From Methanomicrobiales archaeon (lineage in GTDB: Archaea > Halobacteriota > Methanomicrobia > Methanomicrobiales > Methanospirillaceae): a stretch of 5,870 bases of DNA. Positions 1-4,600 of this stretch are shown piece by piece; the first letter of the stretch is position 1; every line of letters begins with the position of its first letter. The notes beneath the pieces are model-generated. The model did not search any database. It was not told the DNA's origin and was given only the letters and a program-made list of their open reading frames with translations. The position numbers and the translations under genes are program-made. The stretch lies in NCBI GenBank assembly GCA_017883495.1, contig JADGNL010000096.1:1-5870 (forward strand). The letters run 5' to 3'.

Positions 1-8
1 CCCGGTCC

Positions 9-40
9 TCCGCGCACCGATCGGAAGCGATAAGCGCGGA
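9..40. repeat. 7-base inverted repeat with an inner palindrome
   Basis: TCCGCGC (9-15) and GCGCGGA (34-40) are perfect complements around an 18-base loop that contains the palindrome CCGATCGG (17-24). It could fold as RNA on either strand. No known RNA family was recognised, and such arms are not rare in very GC-rich DNA. Confidence 0.3.
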
Positions 41-286
41 TGGTCTGACCGGTACAGCTGGTTCCCGTCCCTCGTCTCCCTGGTGGTTCTTGGTGCGAGG
101 GCGGGGGCCGCCGCTGCTGTTCGTCGTTCGTTCTCCCCGCGAGCGGAGGCCGTCGGCCCCCTGCGGGAGTCCCCGCTTCCCCGGGCCGGGTTCGCGGGGC
201 GCTGTCGGAAATCGAGACGAATGCATTGCTTCTCCTTCGGCAGCGGGGCATCGCCCGCGGCCGATAGAGAGCGTACACGTTCGAGA

Positions 287-298
287 CATTTATTATGC
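287..298. promoter_or_regulatory. TATA-like AT-rich element
   Basis: CATTTATTATGC is the strongest A/T run in the window and resembles an archaeal TATA box on the plus strand (TTTATTAT at 289-296); the minus strand reads ATAATAAATG. A purine-rich GGAGG follows on the plus strand at 322-326, but no convincing gene starts after it. On the minus strand it could serve a gene beyond the left edge. Direction and function are undecided. Confidence 0.25.
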
Positions 299-371
299 TC
301 AACCGTGGGTCGAAAGTAAACGGAGGCAGGTGCCGGCCGGCGCGCCGGAACCGGGTCGGTATCGCCGCGCT

Positions 372-404
372 GTAAAAGTACTGGACCTGGTCCGGCGCGG
401 CCGG
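372..404 (-). terminator. Candidate transcription end of the cluster
   Basis: Reading leftward from the last gene, a hairpin CCGGC-CGC-GCCGG (404 to 392) is followed by GGTCC and then TACTTTTAC, with a T4 tract at 377-374. A pyrimidine-rich run CCTCCTCTTCTTCCTC lies just before it, at 450-435. Together they could end the transcript in an archaeal or bacterial setting, but the T-run is short. Confidence 0.25.
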
Positions 405-474
405 AGGCACGGGATACGCCCGCGCGGCGCGCGCGAGGAAGAAGAGGAGGATGGTCCGGATCGCCGCCGGCGTC

Positions 475-1527
475 TCAGAGCAGGGCCTGCGCCAGCACCG
501 CGGCCCCGAGCGCGACCATCACGAGCCCGGAGACGCCGAGCACCGCGCGCCGCCGGGCACCGCGCCACTCGTCGACCGCCGAGGGCGAGAGCCCGAGCGC
601 GACTGCGCCGACGATCAGGGCGAGCGGCAGCACGAAGCAGAGGTTGTAGAGGACGAGGAGCGGAAGGGCGTCGGCCATGGCCCCGCCCGCGAGCAGGCCG
701 AGCACGCCGAGGTAGACGCCGCCGGTGCAGGGCAGCTCGACCAGCGCGACGCCGATCCCGAGCGCGAGCGCCACGATCGGGCCGGCCGCGGGCGCCTTCT
801 CGAGCCAGCCGGCGATCCTCTCGCGCCCCCGCGCCGTGATGGCCGGCGCGAGCTCCCGCCGTTGCAGTACGGCCGCGGCGAGCACGGCGACGCCGAGGAC
901 GATCGCGACGGTCCCGGCCGCGAGGCGGAACGCGGGCGCGAACCCGGACGCGCCGACCACGGCCACGATCCCGAGGCCGGCGGCGAGGTAGCAGGCGAAG
1001 ACGCCGAGGGTGTAGGCCCCGCCGAAGACGAGCACGCGCCGCCGCGTCCCCGTGGCCGTCAGCGCGCCGAGCAGGAGCGCGAGCACCGCGAAGGCGCAGG
1101 GGTTGATCCCGTCCACGAGCCCGGCGCCGACGATCGCGAGCGGCGTGAGCGGGGGCGGGGCGGTGCCGGTGGCGTTCGCGGGCGCCGCCGCAGTCGCGTT
1201 CTCGAGGAAGGCGCGTATCTCCGTGCCGCCCATGACGACCCGGTCGCCCCCGGGGAAGAGCGCCGGGATGTGGGGAAGGGTTCCCGTGCGGTTCGCGAGG
1301 TCTGTGAAGCGCAGCACGGCGTCGGGACCGGCGTTCAGGTCCAGGTACTCGATCGCCTGCGCCGTGTGGTTCGTCTGCCAGGCCTGGACCACCGGGAGCG
1401 TCCGGTCGCAGTCCCCGCACCCGGGCCGGTAGGCGAAGATCCACGCGTCGCTCGTGCCTGCGGCGACCGGTACGGCCGCGGCGAGGACGAGGAGGATCAG
1501 CAGGGATGCGGCTCGGGCGGAGATCAT
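475..1527 (-). CDS. Thioredoxin-like domain fused to CcdA/DsbD-type membrane thiol-disulfide carrier (copy 2, downstream paralogue)
   Basis: 350-residue paralogue of the preceding gene with the same architecture. A signal peptide spans ~5-23 (SLLILLVLAAAVPVAAG). The extracytoplasmic thioredoxin-like domain (~28-110) has active site C37-G-D-C40. A Pro/Ala/Thr-rich linker carries two NAT sequons (N110 and N118). The CcdA-like core from ~128 has C143 (GLVDGINPCAF) and C267 (LVELPCTGG) as the predicted transmembrane redox pair; C179 and C297 are also shared. By eye the last ~100 residues are about three quarters identical to the other copy, but the thioredoxin domain only about half, and the CxxC dipeptide differs (GD versus PD). 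That suggests the external domain serves a different substrate or potential. The ATG at 1525-1527 is the only start giving a signal peptide; no Shine-Dalgarno is evident. The gene lies 136 bases after its paralogue, and the spacer holds hairpin potential and the shared 23-base leader block. Physiological target unknown. Confidence 0.88.
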   Translation of the reverse strand: MISARAASLLILLVLAAAVPVAAGTSDAWIFAYRPGCGDCDRTLPVVQAWQTNHTAQAIEYLDLNAGPDAVLRFTDLANRTGTLPHIPALFPGGDRVVMGGTEIRAFLENATAAAPANATGTAPPPLTPLAIVGAGLVDGINPCAFAVLALLLGALTATGTRRRVLVFGGAYTLGVFACYLAAGLGIVAVVGASGFAPAFRLAAGTVAIVLGVAVLAAAVLQRRELAPAITARGRERIAGWLEKAPAAGPIVALALGIGVALVELPCTGGVYLGVLGLLAGGAMADALPLLVLYNLCFVLPLALIVGAVALGLSPSAVDEWRGARRRAVLGVSGLVMVALGAAVLAQALL

Positions 1528-1538
1528 GCTCGTATTGA

Positions 1539-1561
1539 GAGATCGACGTCCGGCCTTTTCA
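1539..1561 (-). promoter_or_regulatory. Conserved leader block, copy upstream of the second thioredoxin-CcdA gene
   Basis: Second copy of the block described at 2739-2761, 11 bases upstream of the ATG at 1527. It retains the TGA that is a stop codon in the other copy, although no gene ends here. Apart from the 11-13 bases next to the start codon, it is the only part of the 136-base spacer that visibly matches the other leader. Confidence 0.45.
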
Positions 1562-1587
1562 CTTCTTCCCAGGGAGAGTGGTCCGAC

Positions 1588-1614
1588 CCGGTATCCGGAG
1601 TGCTGCCGTACCGG
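1588..1614 (-). promoter_or_regulatory. Hairpin in the spacer between the two thioredoxin-CcdA genes
   Basis: Arms CCGGTA (1588-1593) and TACCGG (1609-1614) are perfect complements. CGG at 1596-1598 and CCG at 1606-1608 can extend the stem past a two-base bulge, leaving a seven-base loop. A second short hairpin overlaps it (CCGGC 1611-1615 with GCCGG 1622-1626). No T-run follows on the coding strand, so an intrinsic terminator is unlikely; a processing site or attenuation structure is possible. The rest of the 136-base spacer shows no gene and no TATA-like box. Confidence 0.3.
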
Positions 1615-1663
1615 CCTCGACGCCGGGTCCGGAGGCGGCCCCCCTTTTCCGCCGCTCCCCGTT

Positions 1664-2728
1664 TCAGACGAAGAACTCGGCGAGCACTGCCGCCCCGAGG
1701 ATGACCATGATCAGCCCGGTGGCCCCCATGACCAGGCGTCGACGCGACTGGCGCCACCGGTCGACCGATGACGGTCCGAGTCCGAACGCGACGGCGACGA
1801 CGATCAGGGCGAGGGGCAGGACGAAGCAGAGGTTGTACAGTACGAGCAGCGGCACGGCGTCGGCCACGGAACCGCCCGCGAGTACCCCCAGCACGCCGAG
1901 GTAGATGCCGCCGGTGCAGGGCAGCTCGATCAGCCCGACGCCGACGCCGAGGGCGAGCGCGGCGATCGGCCCGGCATTCCGCGCCGATCGGATCCACTGA
2001 GAGATGGCTACCCGGCTCATGGTCGGGAGGACGGGCCTGAAGGCCTCTCCGAAACCGAGGGCGGCGAAAAGGATCGCGGGTCCGAGCACGATGGAGATAA
2101 TCCCGGCCGCAATCCGAAAGGTCGAAGCCAGCCCGAAGGCCCCGACGGCCCCCACGATCCCGAGACCGGCTGCGATATAGCAGACGAAGATCCCGACCGT
2201 ATACGCGCCCCCGAGCACGAGCGCGCGCCCGCGGGAGCCCGACGCGGCAAGGGTGCCGAGGAGGAGGGTCAGTACCGCGAAGGCGCAGGGGTTGATCCCG
2301 TCCACGAGCCCGGCCAACGCGACTGCGAGCGGCGTGAGCGGTGCGAGCGGTGCGAGCGGCGTGGCGTTCTCCTCGAGCGACCCGAGCACCGGAGAAGCCC
2401 CGGAGAGGAACGTCCGGATTTCGTCGAGCCCGACCACGACCCACCCCCCGGCAAAGAGCACGGGGACCATGGGTCGCGTGCCGTACCGTTTCGAGAGCGC
2501 CGCGTATCGCACGGCAGCGTCGTCCCCGGCCGTCACGTCGAAGAGCTCGATGGGCTGCTCCGGGTGCGCCGCCCGGTAGGACTCGATGAACGGGAGCGCC
2601 CGGATGCAATCGGGGCAACCGGGCTGGTAGGCGAAGACCCAGGGGTCGCCCGTGCCCGCTGCGACCGGCGGCACCACTGCGGCGAGGACGAGAAGGATCA
2701 GGATGAACGCGACCCGACAGGAGACCAT
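1664..2728 (-). CDS. Thioredoxin-like domain fused to CcdA/DsbD-type membrane thiol-disulfide carrier (copy 1, upstream paralogue)
   Basis: 354-residue membrane protein predicted to move reducing equivalents from cytoplasmic thioredoxin across the membrane to a disulfide outside the cell. Residues 5-24 are a signal peptide or anchor (FILILLVLAAVVPPVAAG). Residues ~28-110 are a thioredoxin-like domain with active site C38-P-D-C41 after FAYQPG. A linker follows with a possible N-glycosylation sequon (N121-A-T) and a PLA repeat at 124-135. The CcdA core from ~133 has about six hydrophobic helices. The expected cysteine pair is C148 (LVDGINPCAF) and C271 (LIELPCTGG); C183 and C301 are extra and shared with the neighbour. 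The ATG at 2726-2728 gives a clean signal peptide and lies 30 bases after the activator stop, so cotranscription is likely. No Shine-Dalgarno is visible; a 12-base palindrome occupies that place. Domain and topology calls are solid. The target is unknown: cytochrome c maturation, secreted-protein disulfide reduction or another redox role are all possible. Confidence 0.88.
   Translation of the reverse strand: MVSCRVAFILILLVLAAVVPPVAAGTGDPWVFAYQPGCPDCIRALPFIESYRAAHPEQPIELFDVTAGDDAAVRYAALSKRYGTRPMVPVLFAGGWVVVGLDEIRTFLSGASPVLGSLEENATPLAPLAPLTPLAVALAGLVDGINPCAFAVLTLLLGTLAASGSRGRALVLGGAYTVGIFVCYIAAGLGIVGAVGAFGLASTFRIAAGIISIVLGPAILFAALGFGEAFRPVLPTMSRVAISQWIRSARNAGPIAALALGVGVGLIELPCTGGIYLGVLGVLAGGSVADAVPLLVLYNLCFVLPLALIVVAVAFGLGPSSVDRWRQSRRRLVMGATGLIMVILGAAVLAEFFV
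2325..2360 (-). repeat. Four 9-base tandem repeats in the interdomain linker
   Basis: Four consecutive units of the pattern GYGAGCGGY lie inside the first thioredoxin-CcdA gene. They encode the PLAPLAPLTPLA linker (residues 124-135) between the thioredoxin domain and the first membrane helix. The paralogue has a shorter PPPLTPLA version. Unit length is a multiple of three, so expansion by slippage keeps the frame and only changes linker length. Confidence 0.65.
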
Positions 2729-2729
2729 G

Positions 2730-2741
2730 CTCTGATCAGAG
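2730..2741. promoter_or_regulatory. 12-base perfect palindrome directly before the start codon
   Basis: CTCTGATCAGAG is a perfect inverted repeat ending one base before the ATG at 2726-2728, where a ribosome binding site would be expected. It could be an operator for a dimeric regulator. The paralogue has only a decayed version at the same place (CTC and GAG arms at 1529-1531 and 1537-1539 around GTATT). A chance occurrence cannot be excluded. Confidence 0.35.
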
Positions 2742-2761
2742 ATCGACGCCCGGCCTCTTCA
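2739..2761 (-). promoter_or_regulatory. Conserved leader block, copy upstream of the first thioredoxin-CcdA gene
   Basis: This 23-base block matches 1539-1561 at 21 of 23 positions, counted by eye; both differences are transitions. On the coding strand it begins with the TGA stop of the activator gene and ends 10 bases before the ATG at 2728. It contains the core GTCGATCTC. It may be a transcription or translation control element, or simply the conserved edge of the duplicated unit. No TATA box, BRE or Shine-Dalgarno is recognisable inside it. Confidence 0.45.
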
Positions 2762-4585
2762 TTCATTCGCAAAGAGTTTGGCCGGCCCCGGGATCTGGAG
2801 CGCCGCCGTGTAGGCCTCGACGAAGGCCGGGTCTACGAGCAGGTCGATATAGGCCGTCGACGCCGCGCAGGCCGCGGCCTCGCGCCTACGAGCGCGCGAG
2901 ACCAGGGCCGCGTACGCGCCCGCGAGCGACCCGTTCCCTAGCGCGTGGACCGCGGCGTTCGGCAGGTGCGGCAGGATGCCGACCCCCGAGATCGAGGCGA
3001 GGTCGGCATAGGCGCCGAACGCGCCGGCGAGGTAGAGGTGCCGGACGTCGGCAGGCCGGACCCTGTACCGCTCGAGCAGGACCGCGACCGCCCCGAGGAC
3101 CGCGGCCTTCGAGTCCATCAGGTAGGCCATGTCCTGCTCCGTGATCGTGACCGCCCGGCCGGTTGCGCTCTCGCTGGCCGGAACGAGCACGAACTCGAGC
3201 CCGTCGCAGCCCCGCCCGACCCCGGGGGCTCCCTCGACGAGGCGGCCCGTGAAGTCGAGGACGCCGGCCCGGTACATCGCGTACGCCGCGTCGATGATCC
3301 CCGAGCCGCAGAGGCCCCGCGGGCCGCCGCCGCCGATCGTACTCCAGCCGATCGCCCCCGTTGCGCTGTCGAACGAGACCCGTTCGATCGCCCCGTCCAT
3401 CGCGCGCATCCCCGAGGAGCAGCCGCCGCCCTCGAAGGCCGGGCCCGAGGCGCACGAGGTGCAGGCCCGCCACTCGGCGCAGCCGAGCACGATCTCGCCG
3501 TTCGTGCCGAGGTCGACCAGGAGCGAGACCTCGTTCGAGGAGCAGAGCCCGGCGGTCAGCAGGTCCCCGACCACGTCGCCGCCGACGAACCGGCTGATCG
3601 CGGGCAGGCAGGTGACCGGCGTGCCCGGCGGTACGGAGAGCCCGAGTTCGCCCGCGTCGAACCGGACGAATCCCCGGTCGACGGGTGCGTCGACCAGCTC
3701 GAGGGGCGAGGGGTCGCGCCCGGCCGCGAGCCAGGTCATGACCGTGTTGCCCGCGAGCAGGATCTCGGCCACGTCGGCGGGGGAGACGCCGGCCTCCGCC
3801 GTGGCGGCCCGGACGGCCAGGTCGATCGACTCGGCCGCGGCCCGCCGGAGGGTCTCCCGACCCGCCTCCTTCCGGCCGAACGCGCACCGGGTCAGGAGTT
3901 CCTCGCCCCACGTGATCTGCCGGTTGAGGGCGGCCCCGGTCGCCGCGACGCGACCCGTGGCCAGGTCCACGAGCGCCCCAACCACGGTCGTGGTCCCGAG
4001 GTCGACGGCGAGGCCGTAGAGCGGCCCGGGGGAGCGCGAGGCGCGGAGCACTCGGGGGCTCCCTCCGTCCTCGTGGACGATGCCCCAGCAGTCACCGGTC
4101 GACGCCCGGAGGCGATCGAGCAGAACGGGATCGATCCGGGGGTGGGGGCCGCGGTAGCCGGCGAGCCGGACGGAGGCCCCGATCGAGAACGGATCGGCCT
4201 CGACCGAGATCCGATAAGCCTTGACAGCCGGGTCGAGTTCGTCCTCGCCGACCAGGGCCGGCACCAGGATCTTCGGCGAGACGATCCGGCTCTCGATCGG
4301 GACGGTCACCGTGCAGTCCGCTACGACACGGGTTCGGCACGCGAGGACGTAGCCCCGCGCCCGCTCTTCGGGCGACGGCGCCTGTCGGCATGGGCCGCCG
4401 GTCTCCTCGACCGCGTCGGGCGGGGTCACGACCACCCGGCACTTGCCGCATTCGCCTGCGCCGCCGCAGATCGATTCGAGGAGGAGACCGGTCTCACGGA
4501 CGAGGTCGAGCAGCAGGTCGCCGGGTTGTGCTGCGACGACCCGGCCCGAGGGCTGGATCACGAGGGTGAGAGGAGAGGAGTCCAT
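2759..4585 (-). CDS. Reductive activator of corrinoid enzymes (RACE/RACo-like, 2Fe-2S plus ASKHA DUF4445 domain)
   Basis: 608-residue cytoplasmic protein predicted to reduce inactive Co(II) corrinoid to Co(I) using ATP; the adjacent cdhE product is the obvious partner. Residues ~5-97 are a plant-type 2Fe-2S ferredoxin domain with C40, C46, C49 (CGGAGECGKC) and C83. A linker and middle domain follow to ~185. The ASKHA part shows a phosphate-1 motif AVDLGTTTVVGALVDL at 193-208, LAGNTVMTWLAAG at 277-289, a second nucleotide-site motif LLVDLGTNGEIVLG at 355-368, SGPAFEGGGCSSGMRA at 380-395, LCGSGIIDA at 425-433, MAYLMDSKAAVLGAV at 486-500 and YLAGAFGAYADL at 518-529. The length fits the family. 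The ATG at 4583-4585 was chosen because the ferredoxin domain begins directly after it; the open frame further upstream is a shadow of cdhE. Only 8 bases separate it from the cdhE stop and no strong Shine-Dalgarno is visible, which suggests translational coupling. Methanogen RamA proteins instead carry C-terminal 4Fe-4S clusters, so this is the RACo-like branch. Confidence 0.93.
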   Translation of the reverse strand: MDSSPLTLVIQPSGRVVAAQPGDLLLDLVRETGLLLESICGGAGECGKCRVVVTPPDAVEETGGPCRQAPSPEERARGYVLACRTRVVADCTVTVPIESRIVSPKILVPALVGEDELDPAVKAYRISVEADPFSIGASVRLAGYRGPHPRIDPVLLDRLRASTGDCWGIVHEDGGSPRVLRASRSPGPLYGLAVDLGTTTVVGALVDLATGRVAATGAALNRQITWGEELLTRCAFGRKEAGRETLRRAAAESIDLAVRAATAEAGVSPADVAEILLAGNTVMTWLAAGRDPSPLELVDAPVDRGFVRFDAGELGLSVPPGTPVTCLPAISRFVGGDVVGDLLTAGLCSSNEVSLLVDLGTNGEIVLGCAEWRACTSCASGPAFEGGGCSSGMRAMDGAIERVSFDSATGAIGWSTIGGGGPRGLCGSGIIDAAYAMYRAGVLDFTGRLVEGAPGVGRGCDGLEFVLVPASESATGRAVTITEQDMAYLMDSKAAVLGAVAVLLERYRVRPADVRHLYLAGAFGAYADLASISGVGILPHLPNAAVHALGNGSLAGAYAALVSRARRREAAACAASTAYIDLLVDPAFVEAYTAALQIPGPAKLFANE

Positions 4586-4586
4586 G

Positions 4587-4600
4587 GGCCTGCTCAGGCC
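4587..4600 (-). promoter_or_regulatory. Stem-loop across the cdhE stop and activator start
   Basis: On the coding strand GGCCT-GAGC-AGGCC forms a 5-bp all but one G-C stem with a four-base loop. The cdhE TGA begins at the top of the left arm and runs into the loop, and the activator ATG begins one base after the right arm. Ribosomes finishing cdhE would melt the stem, which fits translational coupling of the two partners. The structure is visible in the sequence; the function is inferred. Confidence 0.35.

Larger units (their letters stand above)
1..474. other. Left-end region without a recognised gene
   Basis: This 474-base stretch lies downstream of the last thioredoxin-CcdA gene. Several frames are open because of the high GC content, but their products are Arg/Pro/Gly-rich with no recognisable motif. 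It holds several short GC-rich inverted repeats, among them 9-15 with 34-40, the 12-base palindrome CCGGCGCGCCGG at 337-348 and the pair 392-396/400-404. It also holds one AT-rich island around 285-320. No tRNA, rRNA, RNase P or SRP RNA signature was found. It is probably intergenic, possibly containing a promoter for a gene to the left. Confidence 0.55.
475..2761 (-). repeat. Tandem gene duplication including the leader
   Basis: The two thioredoxin-CcdA genes are direct tandem copies. Protein similarity covers the full length, and at the DNA level long stretches around the NPCAF and PCTGG codons are nearly the same in both copies. Similarity extends upstream of both start codons through a 23-base block and then stops, which places one border of the duplicated unit at or next to the activator stop codon. 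Divergence of the coding parts shows the duplication is not recent. Confidence 0.8.

Noticed and set aside
1..120. Possible tRNA or other structured RNA near the left edge
   Set aside because: No T-loop GTTCRA in the right arm context, no acceptor stem closure and no CCA-adjacent pairing were found.
1..249. Minus-strand frames from ATG at 249 or 227 running off the left edge
   Set aside because: They are Pro/Arg/Gly-rich with no recognisable domain and no ribosome binding site; third-position composition is uneven.
2..319. Plus-strand frame open from the left edge to 319
   Set aside because: The first ~35 codons look slightly protein-like, so it could be the tail of a gene from the left, but there is no motif and the rest is Arg/Ala-rich; not supported enough to annotate.
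451..1704. Plus-strand open frame starting at ATG 451 right behind GGAGG
   Set aside because: The purine tract abuts the ATG with no spacer, the product is an Arg/Glu/Gly-rich mirror of the CcdA-like gene, and it crosses both that gene and the spacer.
2759..2761. TGA of the activator as selenocysteine or programmed readthrough
   Set aside because: The protein is already of family-typical length with its C-terminal motifs complete, and the next ten codons resemble the leader block shared with the paralogue.
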